Shown: positions 1 to 9,989 of the stretch, piece by piece
Layout: each line of letters begins with the position of its first letter
Position numbering within the stretch: the stretch's first letter is position 1
Origin: Anisodus tanguticus
Lineage: Eukaryota; Streptophyta; Magnoliopsida; Solanales; Solanaceae
Assembly: GCA_034509755.1 (NCBI GenBank)
Contig: CM067541.1
Coordinates: forward strand, 10,156,001 to 10,220,000
DNA: 64,000 nt
Direction: 5' to 3'
The notes under the pieces: model-generated
What the model saw: the letters and a program-made list of their open reading frames with translations, nothing else
The model's database searches: none
What the model was told of the DNA's origin: nothing
Made by a program: the position numbers and the translations under genes

Positions 1-429
1 GTAATTATAGAATTTGGGGAAGTTTGTGTATTGATTGGGTATGATTGGTGATAAAGCAACTGAAGAAAGATAAGTCAATATTTTCTAAAAGGGACTGCCA
101 GGTCAGATTGGTGTGCCACGGTGACAGTGGGACCCAGGAGCTAAGATACGTGGCTAGTCAATTTGTGGTGGTGTGTGGGGTTCAAGTAATTTGGCCACTT
201 GTTAGCAAAATTGGTTAATGAAATATTCATCTGTTGAAAAAAACAATGAAGAATATTAAATTTTCTAATTTTTGGTCTTAATTCGGATATTAAATTTAAT
301 TCTTCTATATTAAATATTTCATATAAATTTAAATAATAAAGACGTACCATAAATTGCAATTTTTATAACAAAAATATTTTGATTTCAAAAGTCATGCTCA
401 AGAAAAAGGTATTCACATTTTTAAGTAGT
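1..429. other. AT-rich non-coding stretch
   Basis: I see no gene, RNA or mobile-element end here. The short minus-strand frames are AT-rich and match no family I know. Confidence 0.5.
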
Positions 430-1153
430 AATAGTATGGTATAAAGTGAACCCGATGGAGTAAAAGGCTTTAATTTCTTAGGTTTTTGCCTGGATGGGAG
501 AGGTGAATCTAGTTTATTTGAGGAGAACACAAGTTTTTTTGTGTAATTTATTCGGTATCTGAAATTTACTGATTCAATTAATTTAGATTTATGTCGCTTA
601 AATTTTATTAAAGGGTAATGTTCTCTATCATGAGTTTTTATTCCCAAGGTTCGAGCTCAAGACCTTTAAGAATGGAAAGATCCTATCTACCCGCGGGAGG
701 AGAAGTTTGAGTACAATTTAAACCAAATACCTATAGTTGTTGGCCACACCTCTTTTAAAATGATTCTTGACATTTTAAATAATAATAATAATAGTATTGT
801 ATGAAGTGACCTTGATGGAATAAAAGGCTTTAATATCTTGGGTGTTTGTGTGGAAATGGGAGAGCCAAATTTAGTTTATTTGAGGACAATACAATTTTTT
901 CTTTTTATAATCATTTGATATTCAAATTTATTGACTCGATTAATTCGTATTCATGTCGTTTAAGGTCCATTATATTAAAGGAAAAAATATTTCTTACCAG
1001 ATTCTTTTTCATTCCCAAAACTCCTAAATCTTTGATTAAGAACGAAAATAGCATACCATCCCACCACCACCCGTGGCAAGACAACACAAATTGTTTGAGT
1101 ACTATTTAAACTAAACACCTATAGTTGTTGTTGGCCACACCTTTTTGAAAATG
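430..1153. repeat. Diverged tandem duplication, period about 360 bp
   Basis: Copy 1 (about 430-764) and copy 2 (about 790-1153) share several blocks in the same order: AATAGTATgGTATaAAGTGA, GGAATAAAAGGCTTTAAT, AGTTTATTTGAGGA, and the closing CTATAGTTGTTGGCCACACC. Small indels and many substitutions separate the copies, so the duplication is old. No coding potential is shared between them. Confidence 0.6.
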
Positions 1154-1334
1154 TCTCCATGTTTTGCCTATGATAAAGAGACGTATCCAGTTGTTGGATT
1201 GGTTAAAGCACATCAATGGACGAAGACAATTCTATTAGGTTTACAATCACTTAATTTTTTACCTTGATTACGGTTAATCTCCAAAAGAAAATAGCGCGAT
1301 GATATGTGGGATTTATTAGTTTTTCTTTTACCCC

Positions 1335-2023
1335 CGTTTGGATGGTTGTTTTCCCGTGGTTCTATTGTTTTTTATTAATTCATCTTTGTTTCCATTGCTA
1401 TTAAAATTACGGTGTTGTAAATTCGTTGTAATTATATAATCATGAAAATCATGATTTTTTAAACAACGAATTTGATGATTTTTGGGTGGTTACATATTTC
1501 ATTTCTCCATTATACCCCCATCCACTCCACCCAACCCTACCACCCCCACCTTACAACCACCCACCCCACCCCACCTCCATCACCCAAAACTACCCCCACC
1601 ACCACCCTCCTCTACCACCCACCCCCTCCATCACATCCAAACCCACCCCACCCCACCAACAATCCACCCCCACCCTACCACCCACTCCCCCACCCCCCAC
1701 CCTACAACCACCCACCAATGACCACCCCCACCCATCATCTACTTATTTTTAAAGTTCTATTTTATTCTTTACTTTAATTTTATTAATAAATATATAAAAA
1801 TTAGTTTGTAATTAAGGATTAAGTGTATTTTAGTAAACTTATATGTCATCATACAATATCATAGCGTCAAACCAAACAATAACAATATTATCAAACCACA
1901 ACAAATGATACAATCTATCCAAATATTGTATTCATTAATACAGTGCAATACAATACAATATAATATGGTACTATACAATATTGTACTATACATTATGAAA
2001 CCATGGGTAACGACCATCCAAAC
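1335..2023. mobile_element. Probable non-autonomous DNA transposon (MITE)
   Basis: The left end GTTTGGATGGTTGTTTTCCC and the right end (reverse complement GTTTGGATGGTCGTTACCC) form an imperfect terminal inverted repeat of about 25 bp. The right arm is rich in ATACAATAC/ATTGTATTG motifs, which I associate with a common Solanaceae MITE type. There is no transposase. The target duplication is not clear (perhaps TA), so the outer boundary may be off by a few bases. Confidence 0.5.
1502..1735. repeat. CCACC-rich low-complexity tract
   Basis: Almost G-free on this strand and built from CCACC, CCCCACC and CACCC runs. It lies inside the probable MITE. The overlapping Pro/His/Thr-rich reading frames are a by-product of the base composition and not genes. 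Confidence 0.85.
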
Positions 2024-3417
2024 AGTACGTTAGAAAAATGTAGAATTTTTGTGTTAATTCCTCCTAGAACATGAAATCTTTTATAGGGAAAATCCCAAGT
2101 ATTTAGTTGGAAAAGAAACGTGTTTAAAACGGGAGAGTCGGCAGATGAGAATATAAATTAGCTCACCTATTTGACTACATAAAACCTTTTAATTTTTTAG
2201 ACAACATTATACCTTTTCACATGTTTAAAAAGGAATTGACTTAATAAAAGAAAGAGGGTGGAAACAGAGACTTTGTATTTATATTAATTGAAAGTTTAAA
2301 TATTATCAGTGTAATATATTTTTAGACTATCAGGTCATTGAAATGATAATTACATATAATATTTTTTAAATATGAGAATTATAATCTCAAAAATATGATA
2401 AGTTATCTGTTTGATGATTTATAAAATATATTATTCAGACTCAATAACTAAATTACCTTTGTGAAAGACTTTGTATTTGTACACCAAATCTTAGAGCAAT
2501 AGATTCATGTACATCTAGATTTAGGACACGAACATGATAAGGAAAAAATGGCAAAAGAGTTTTAAAAGATTGGTTAAATTGACCGCATACATATATATTT
2601 TTTAGAAGAGTTTAAGTTATATGCTAGAATGATGTAAAAATATATTCACATTATATCAAGTTAACTTAAAAATAATTATAAGTAACTTTATTTATTAGCA
2701 TTGATGATTAACAATACACTTCATATAATAAATAGTAATTAATATGCTATAACAAATCAAATAATATGTTGAAATAAAATCGAACTATATAGATTGTGTA
2801 ATTAATTATGCTATCAGTGTAAATCCTTTTAAAATATAGCTTTTAATCTTTTCTTCTTTAAACATTAGATATTTAAAACTTACTAATTCGATTCGTGTCC
2901 GGTTAGACGCACCAAGAAGAATAAGGGCAACTATCAAAACATTTTCTATTTTTCAGAATGCGAATCTAAAACCACTGACCAAAGACAAAAGAACTTCAAA
3001 TATTTCTTCACACTCATTAATAGTTACTAAAACATAGCTTGTGCTTTAATCATTCATGGCATATGGACTAATTTACATCTTTACCAGTTTTCATTCCAAT
3101 GGGTGCACATGGCAGTTCTGTGTTTGTTGTGACGGTTGGAAATTTGCCTTTGGCGGGGAGATGCGTCCACCCATCTTTGATGAATTAAACACTAGTGTTC
3201 CGCATGTTGAAGACCTTGTCTCTTCGCACATGCATGATCTACGAAGTGAGTAGATGACCGTAGGGCCAAGAATCGTCAAATTTCGTTGAGAAATGAAAGA
3301 GATATTGGTCCACGAAGTAAGGTGTTTAAGGCATGGAAATGTGGTGTGGGACAAATCTACCACATCGGTAGGAATAAGAAGAATTGTTCTCTATATAAGT
3401 CTCTAATTGGTAAAGGG
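2024..3417. other. AT-rich non-coding stretch
   Basis: No recognisable gene or element ends. A somewhat GC-richer patch near 3050-3370 contains short frames on both strands that show no known domain. Confidence 0.45.
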
Positions 3418-3472
3418 TCTCGGGCTCGGGTCACGGGTCACGGGTCACGGGTCGTGGGCCGTGGGCCGTGGG
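3418..3472. repeat. Short tandem GGGTCAC / GTGGGCC repeat
   Basis: Runs of CGGGTCA and then GTGGGCC repeat in tandem, making an isolated GC-rich island in AT-rich DNA. Confidence 0.75.
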
Positions 3473-3513
3473 GACTTTCTGATATTATCTTTTTGGACCA
3501 GAGAACTCTGCCA

Positions 3514-3627
3514 AATGTACAGTTTGATCCCTGAAGTTTCATATGTACAGTTTGGACCAGAATTCTTTCATATGTACAGTTTGGTCCCTGAAGTTTCAAT
3601 ATTTACAGTTTGGTCCCCGAGTTTCGG
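3514..3627. repeat. 28-29 bp tandem repeat, four copies
   Basis: Four copies of a unit containing GTACAGTTTGGTCCCTGAAG begin at about 3517, 3545, 3574 and 3602 (spacing 28, 29 and 28 bp). The last copies have TTTACAG in place of GTACAG. The array directly precedes an LTR-like block. Confidence 0.8.
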
Positions 3628-4500
3628 AGAATTTTTACGCCTACCGTTGGATGCGTTTTGGAGCATTAACCAGCCATTACTTGGTCGATTAACTCTCCAT
3701 TAATGACCCATTACTTGGGCATTTGGGCAGCCTCTTTCAATGGCCTTAATAGCCATTACTTGGCTGTTTTAATGGCCTCTCTTAATGGCCATTACAGCCT
3801 TGTTTGTGGCTGTTGGACAACCCCTCCTTCATGCTATATATTGAGCCTCTTTTGGCTCAATTCGTTGGTAGAAAACAGGCAGAAAACACACTGAAAACAG
3901 TGATGGAAATACAAAACAAAAGGCTGAAAACAGTGAGGAATACACTGGAAAAACAGCCGCAAAATAGGTCAAAACAGTGAGCATATTGTGACTAAAATCA
4001 GTGAGCAAACCCACACATATACACAAGATATACACTACAGAGACAAAAGAGAAGAGTATTGAGAAACTCTTCCTTCCTATTCCATATCTTCACAAGTCGA
4101 GTCATATTTGTTTTATTCGGCAGGCTCAACCTATTGGCTTTGTAGTGTTGAGATTAAAGTGTTGTTTTATCTTGGGAGACTATTGCCCCGCTAACGTAAA
4201 AGCATATATACGGGGCAATCTTGTCTTAAGGATAGATGGCTATCCTCGACTCAACACACAACGTTGTAACCATCCAGATTTAGTTGTTTCTTAATTTCAG
4301 GATATCAAGATTCAAGACACAACAAACTTGCGGCAGTTCTCAACATTGGCTTTGTAAGGTGATCAAGATTCAAGACACAACACACTTGCGGCAGTTTTGA
4401 AGATTGACCATTTATTTATCCTTTCGAACATTTGTAATAGTTATTACTTTCCGTACTGTTTTATAAAGTACAATAGAGAACACCAATAGTGACAAACCAA
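3628..4500 (+). mobile_element. LTR-like retroelement remnant (unclassified)
   Basis: The block has repeated CCATTACTTGG / TTAATGGCC words, a TATA-like CTATATA at 3834-3840, a stretch of repeated GAAAACAG words and, near its end, a duplicated AAGATTCAAGACACAAC unit. This resembles an LTR with promoter and 5' leader, but I find neither a partner LTR nor a PBS. An open frame at 4001-4294 shows no known domain. The call rests on general appearance only. Confidence 0.3.
4303..4397. repeat. Direct repeat of about 35 bp, period 59 bp
   Basis: ATCAAGATTCAAGACACAAC followed by a CTTGCGGCAGTT block occurs at 4303 and again at 4362, with one internal base change. Confidence 0.85.
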
Positions 4501-5070
4501 CAAATATTTAATTTGCCATTTTTTAGCACCTACTGGTTTGATTCTTGATAGGAATTATACTTATGATTTCTTTTTAAGCCTTTTGAAATTGTGGCATTGA
4601 TTCATTCTGGGATTTCAACGCAAGCAAGCTTCAAAATTCTCGTATTAATCATAAAAAATATATGAGCAATATTATCTAAGAACATAACTAGAGAGAGGGA
4701 GTTCTTTACGTGCTATAATTCTTTGGATATATAACAATTTAGGCTGCGTTATTTGCTATACAAAAGGACTCAAAACATTTGACATACAAATTTATTGGCA
4801 TCTTAAGATGCGATTTACAAGAATGACCTCCATAAATCTTGAACTTTTGACCCCACTTTATAAAAGATTTTAAAAAGATTATTTTCTCCTAAGAAAATTC
4901 TCTAGGTAAGATTTATGTTCTCCATTAAACATAAGTTATGGACATTAATTAATTTTGTAAGAGGAGTTTGGGACATTTCAATATGTAGGCCACAAGTTGT
5001 GCCTCATACGCAAATGTTGCATGTGTTTCTTAATTATTCAAAAGTTATGAGGAGCGAGTAAGAGTTAGTA
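4501..5070. other. AT-rich non-coding stretch
   Basis: I see nothing I can name between the LTR-like block and copia element A. Confidence 0.45.
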
Positions 5071-5075
5071 CTATT
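5071..5075. repeat. Target-site duplication of element A (left copy)
   Basis: CTATT; the second copy lies at 9985-9989 directly after the other LTR. Confidence 0.8.
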
Positions 5076-5269
5076 TGTAGAATAGTATTAATCTCCCTTA
5101 TGGAGATTTTCTCATTAATACAAATATATATAGTGTACAATGTGTAGAACCCTAGTACAATAATGAATTCTCTACTTACCATAATTCTATATACAAAATA
5201 TATGTGATATATTCTAATTATGGAGGTGGGATTGAATTGGGATTCTAAACCTATTGGTACACGTTAATA
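5076..5269 (-). repeat. 3' LTR of copia element A
   Basis: 194 bp, begins TGTAGAATAGTATTAATC on the plus strand. It matches 9791-9984 along its full length, with about ten mismatches clustered in two short patches. Confidence 0.93.
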
Positions 5270-5281
5270 CACCCCCTCAGT
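5270..5281 (-). promoter_or_regulatory. Polypurine tract of element A
   Basis: The minus strand reads GACTGAGGGGGTG against the 3' LTR, as expected for a plus-strand priming site. It directly follows the stop codon of the RNase H reading frame. Confidence 0.75.
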
Positions 5282-6780
5282 CTAAGCGGGAGGAGGCCGG
5301 ACGCTGAGACTGGATCTAAAGTTGAGGAACAACTGTCGAGGAAGACCCTTCGTGAAGATATCCGTGTATTGATATGAGTAAGGCACATGCAACACCTGAA
5401 CATGACCGAGAGCAACCTTCTCACGAACAAAGTGTATATCCATCTAAATATGCTTGGTCCGCTGATGTTGAACCGAATTATGAGATAAATAAATAGCGGA
5501 GATGTTATCACAATAGACGACAGACGCCTTACGCAAGGGACATTGAAGCTCCAAAAGAAGGTTTCGGAGCCAGCAGATCTCAGCAACAACATTTGCAACT
5601 CCTCTATACTCTGCTTCTGCACTCGAACGGGATAATGTGGCTTGCCTCTTGGCAGACCATGAAATGAGATTATCCCCTAAAAACACGCAGTAGCCTGAAG
5701 TGGAGCGTCGTGTGTCCGGACAGCCTGCCCAATCAGCATCCGTGTAGGCTAACAATTTGATCGGTGCTGAGGGGTACAAATGTAATCCATAATCAAGGGT
5801 GCCCTTAACATATCGAATGATGCATCTAAGGGCAGTGTAATGAGGCTCCCTAGGGACATGCATAAACAAGCATACCTGCTGAAAACAGCGTAAGCGATGT
5901 CAGGCCTGGTGAAGGTAAGATACTGTAGTGCACCTGCAAGACTTCTGTAAAGAGTGAGATCGGACACTGGGTTACCATCATCAGCACTAAGCTTTGATTT
6001 AGAATCAACCGGAGTGGGCATGATTTTGTAGTTCGCCATTTTAGCCCTATACAGTATCTCCTCTGCATACCTGCGTTGACACAGGGACATAGAATCTGTA
6101 GACCGAGTCACTGATATGCCCAAAAAATATCTCAACTTCCCCAAGTCAATCATAGCAAATTCAGTTTTAAGGAGTGCAATAATCTCATTCTTTAACACAT
6201 CAGAGGAGGCAGTGAACACAATATCATCCACATATAACAACAAATAAGCAATGCTACTACCTCGATGGAAAATAAAAAGAGAATTATCATACTTGCTGCA
6301 GAGGAACCCAATTCGCATAATGTATTGTGCAAAGCGATCATACCACGCTTGAGGGCCCTATTTCAACCCATATAGTGACTTACAAAGACGACAGACTTAC
6401 TGAGAGGCGGCGGGGTGGACAAATCCAGGTGGCTGATGCATATAAACAGTTTCTTTCAGATCCCCATGTAGAAACGCATTTTTCACATCAAGCTGATGAA
6501 TGGGCCAATGCTTACCCATAGCAATACTCAGAACTGTGCCGATAGTGGCCAGTTTGACAACCGGACTGAATGTCTCACCATAATCAATACCTGCATGCTG
6601 ATTAGTTCCATTAGCCACAAGTCTTATATCTCTCTAAGTCACCACTATCCCTGTACTTGTGACGAAAAAACCAAATACACCAGACCACATTCACCCCTCT
6701 AGTCTAGGAACCAAGTCTGAAGTATGCTGTTTCATTAAAGCATTCAACTCCTCACACATGGCCGCATTCCAATTTGGGTC
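5282..6780 (-). pseudogene. Element A reverse transcriptase-RNase H (broken)
   Basis: This is the 3' part of the copia polyprotein, which would copy element RNA into DNA in virus-like particles. On the minus strand I read, in order: the RT start (WNAAMCEEL, about 6780), the ETFSPVV and LDVKNAFLHGDL blocks (6397-6618), YLLLYVDDI with the catalytic YVDD (about 6220), the FTRPDIAYAV block, and the RNase H core with TDADWAGCPDTRRSTSGY, WSAKRQ, SSAEAEYR and a DNISAIYL block (5444-5869). The last segment ends at a TAG at 5282-5284. At least three frame changes (near 6620, 6390-6320 and 5870) and stops separate these pieces, so no enzyme can be made. Catalytic motifs remain readable, which suggests decay after a formerly active state. 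Confidence 0.9.
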
Positions 6781-8227
6781 CAGTTTGGCTAATTTTGGGC
6801 TTTTGGGAATAGGGGAAATTGTGTGGACGGACAAGTTAAATTAGACTTTGGGTTTGAAAATCCTGTGTTGGGCACGGGTTTCCATACGGTGTGAGGGTGC
6901 TAGGTTTTCAAGGGGGTGGGTCGATTTGTCTGTTGGACTGGGTATAGTGGGACTAGTGACGGGCGATAGGTTGGGCATCGAATGGGGTGGGTCGATAGTG
7001 GTGGCAGGTTCTGGGGATTATTGTCGGTGTGCCGAGACTGATGGTAGATGGTATAGTGGGGTACGACGTCGGTGGTGGAGTGATTCTGGTAAGAGGGTTG
7101 GTTGACTGGTTGTCGGTGAATGAGTCGATGTAGGTGGAATAGGGAGACTGTAGCAACGGTACAGGGGCAGGGACGACGACCGATGGACTAGTGGAATTGG
7201 ATAGAGTCGGCACATGTGGCAATGGCAGCGACGGGTAGTTCTGGTATGTGGCAGTGGGTGACCGGAACTGACCGGCGGTGTGTGGCACAGGTGACTGGAT
7301 GATGGTGTTTGGCTGACACAGTTCCCTAAGAATGACAAGGGAAATGTCTGACTCATTTAAGAAATTGTAATCCGGTTTCCGAAACTTTTGGATATTCGAA
7401 AATGAGAATGTGGTCTCATCAAAGGTGACGTGACGAGATACGTGAATTTGACGAGTGGTCAAGTCATAGCAAAGATAACCTCTATGGTTCGATGGAAATC
7501 CTAAGAAGACACACAGAGTAGTGCGGTGGGCTAATTTGTGAGGGGCTATGGACGTGAGATTAGGATAACATAGGCAACCGAATATCCGAAGGTGATTATA
7601 AGAGGGAATCCGACGGTGTAAGATTTCGGTTGGAGTCATGTTATGCAGGGTACTAGTGAGTAAAATATTAAGGGTGTATTCTACCATTTTGATTGCATAT
7701 ACCCAGAATGAGGGAGGGATAGAGGCATGAAACAGGAAAGTGCGGACCATGTTATTTATAGTACGGATGATACGCTCGGCTTTACCATTTTGAGGGGACG
7801 TGTGAGAACACGAAAAATGAAAGATCATGCCATTATTTTTGCAATTTTTTTGAAACGCGGAATTATTAAATTCACGGCCATTGTCACATTAGAAAGATTT
7901 TATGGCTCGTTCAAATTGCGTTTTGATAAGTGTGTAAAATTCTAAAAATTTGGCAAAGACTTCGGACTTGAATTTTAGTGGGTAAATCCAAATAAAGTGA
8001 GAGTAGTCATCCAATAGTACGAGATAATATTTATGACCCAGGGAGCTGGTAATGGGCGTCGTCCACAAATCAACATGAACAATATCAAACGGAGCAAACG
8101 TAATACTAACAGATGAATTAAAGGGAAGGCGAACATGTTTGCCTAATTGACAAGACTCGCAGTTTTGGGCAAGTTTTCCATTACAATGAATAAAATTATT
8201 GCTTCTAAAGAAATTAAAAACAGGAGC
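6781..8227 (-). pseudogene. Element A integrase (broken)
   Basis: This region corresponds to the copia integrase, which inserts the cDNA copy into the genome. On the minus strand the core shows a DLWTTP block with the first catalytic Asp (about 8060), a CDNGREF block with the second (about 7890), and SCSHTSPQNGKAER with the catalytic Glu (about 7785). The long open segment 6953-7828 continues through the FGCLCYPNL and CVFLGFPSNHRGY blocks typical of copia integrase, then a Pro/Ser/Thr-rich linker towards RT. An in-frame stop lies just before CDNGREF, and a frame change lies near 7830. The linker is the usual variable spacer of the family. Confidence 0.85.
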
Positions 8228-8707
8228 TCATGGGTGTCCAAGACTATTGTGCCAAATTGACGAAGATAAAACAACTAGGACAGAGTGTGAATTAGAACCG
8301 ACAGCCGATGAGGGTGTGAACGGATATAGGTCCCCTGTGCTATTGCATCTCGTAAGAGGAGTCCCAGTATGTAGATCCTTCACAGTAAAACCAAATGGGA
8401 CAAACTCAACAGACACAGAGTTATGACGAGTAAATTTCCTAATGGAGATTAAATTTTTGATGATGTTTGGTGCATATATGACGTTATTTAGGGAGAGGGG
8501 CGGGTGAGGTGTCGGAGTGTGGGTGTGACCATAGCCCTGAATTGGAATGTGGTTACCGTTTCCAACTGTAATAAATTGAGGAGACTTTAAACGAAATAAT
8601 TTGGAAAGATTACCTGCAGACCGGGTGAGGTGAGATGAGGCTACGGAGTCCATGTACCAATTTTCATCGGGCTGCTGCAAATTCATACTGCTGAATGCCT
8701 GACCCAA
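8228..8707 (-). pseudogene. Element A protease and pre-integrase segment (altered active site)
   Basis: This open segment contains the aspartic protease start, but the catalytic D-T/S-G triad is changed: the sequence reads WYMDSVASSHLT, with Val replacing the expected Gly. Downstream are the VGNGNHIPIQGYG flap-like region and the pre-integrase block ending WHNSLGHP. It is in the same frame as the upstream gag tail but separated from it by a stop codon at 8750-8752. With the triad lost, processing of the polyprotein would fail even if the frame were open. Confidence 0.85.
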
Positions 8708-8752
8708 CTTTCATTGGGCTGGCCGAGATCCTGGAGCTGGGCCCAGTACCCT

Positions 8753-9680
8753 TTACTGCTGAAACGGATAGTAGGCTGAAGGGTAACATGGGAATGAGGC
8801 GTACTGCTGGTTCTGGGTGCTGGGCGTTGGGCCGGTCCATGAAGGAAACTGATTGGGTTGTTGCGGCTGTTGGCCCTTTCCTTTACCGCGGCCCTTGCCA
8901 CCTCGCCCCCTGCCGCGCCCCCTGTCACCCCTGCCACCGCGGTTCTGCCGTGGCTGGCTATTCTCCGGTAGAGGCTGCTGGCCGGTGGCAGCGTGATTTG
9001 GTGCAGACGGTTCAACCGCTAACACCTTTTGGTTGTGCTCATCTTGGTTTGCACGACGGGTTTCCTCGAATAATAATTGCGAGCGGGCTTTGTTGAAACA
9101 AGGAAGAGGGTCAGCCTGCTGAATCATCGTGGCTAGGGTGTCATATTCACCTTTTGGGAGGCCTGCAATCAGTCTGCCACCAGTTTCAATTGCTTGCAAT
9201 AGTCAGACATATTAGAAAAAATTTCAAGACGGGTAGTGTTAAATTGTTCTTCCAAGTACACTACACGAGTGTTCTTGTTGTCTTGAAATATTTCTTCCAG
9301 CCGTGTCCATAGGTCACGAACGGATGCACTCGTTTTCATGATGGTGAGGAGTAAATCCTTGGATATAGTGCCATATATCCACTTTTTGACCGCGACATCA
9401 AGGCGACGCCATGTTGTGTCATCCATATCAGGAGGACGAGGTACATAGTCGTCAATATGGTCAAGCACATGATATACACATGCATGAATTCGGAACAGTT
9501 CCACCCACGACCAGTATTGGCCATCTTCCTGATCAAGAATCAACGGGATGAAGTTCTTGATGTGGGTGACGGCGAGAGCCGGATGGAAAGATGGCGATGA
9601 GAGGGTTGTGGGAAGAGTTTGGATGACGACAGGGTTGAAGGGGAAACATCAGAAGAGGTGGGAGTAGCCAATACATCCAT
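8753..9680 (-). pseudogene. Element A gag (broken)
   Basis: Gag forms the particle shell around the element RNA. The likely start is an ATG at 9678-9680. A HPALAV/IKNFIPL block typical of copia gag follows after a frame change near 9590. Then come the UBN2-type capsid helices in 9169-9543 (WVELFRIHACVYHVLDHI, WIYGTISKDLL, ARDLW-like VRDLWTRLEEIFQDN). A second frame change near 9180 leads to 8753-9199, which carries LIAGLPKGEYDTL, the ARSQLLFEETR block and a Gly/Arg-rich nucleic-acid-binding tail (GRGRGRGGKGRGKGKG) in place of a clear zinc knuckle. It ends at a stop before the protease. Confidence 0.85.
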
Positions 9681-9776
9681 TAAATTGGGATTGAATGGAA
9701 GAGAAGAAAAATTTAAGAGTGAATTTTTTTTCCAGGCAGTGTTCGAATTTTGTTTTTGATTTTAGAGTAGGGTTTT

Positions 9777-9790
9777 GGCTCTTGATACCA
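9777..9790 (-). promoter_or_regulatory. Primer-binding site of element A
   Basis: The minus strand reads TGGTATCAAGAGCC directly after the 5' LTR. It is close to the copia consensus TGGTATCAGAGC, complementary to initiator tRNA-Met, with one extra A. Confidence 0.85.
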
Positions 9791-9984
9791 TGTAGAATAG
9801 TATTAATCTCCCTGAGGGAGTCTTTCTCATTAATACAAATATATATAGTGTACAATGTGTAGAACCCTAGTACAATAATTAATCCTCTACTTACCATAAT
9901 TCTATATACAAAATATATGGGATATATTCTAATTATGAAGGTGAGATTGAATTGAGATTCTAAACCTATTGGTACACGTTAATA
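9791..9984 (-). repeat. 5' LTR of copia element A
   Basis: 194 bp, the partner of 5076-5269. It is followed by the right CTATT target duplication at 9985-9989. Confidence 0.93.
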
Positions 9985-9989
9985 CTATT

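Larger units (their letters stand above)
5076..9984 (-). mobile_element. Ty1/copia LTR retrotransposon A (full length, decayed)
   Basis: Two LTRs of equal length (5076-5269 and 9791-9984) enclose a minus-strand gag-protease-integrase-RT-RNase H order, which defines copia. Direct 5-bp copies of CTATT (5071-5075 and 9985-9989) flank the element. Read on the minus strand, a tRNA-Met-type primer site (TGGTATCAAGAGCC) follows the 5' LTR, and a G-rich polypurine tract precedes the 3' LTR. Frameshifts and stops break every domain, so it cannot move on its own. The LTRs differ at roughly ten positions by eye, so the insertion is not recent. Chosen this way, the LTRs begin TG on the plus strand but end TA, which is slightly unusual. 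The exact target duplication supports the boundary. Confidence 0.93.

Noticed and set aside
1472..1777. Three overlapping Pro/His/Thr-rich reading frames
   Set aside because: They are produced by the CCACC low-complexity tract; all three frames are open for the same compositional reason.
3056..3363. Short open frames on both strands in a GC-richer patch
   Set aside because: No recognisable domain, both strands open, and no promoter or start context.
4001..4294. A 97-codon frame in the LTR-like block
   Set aside because: It sits across repeated non-coding words and matches no gag or other protein I know.
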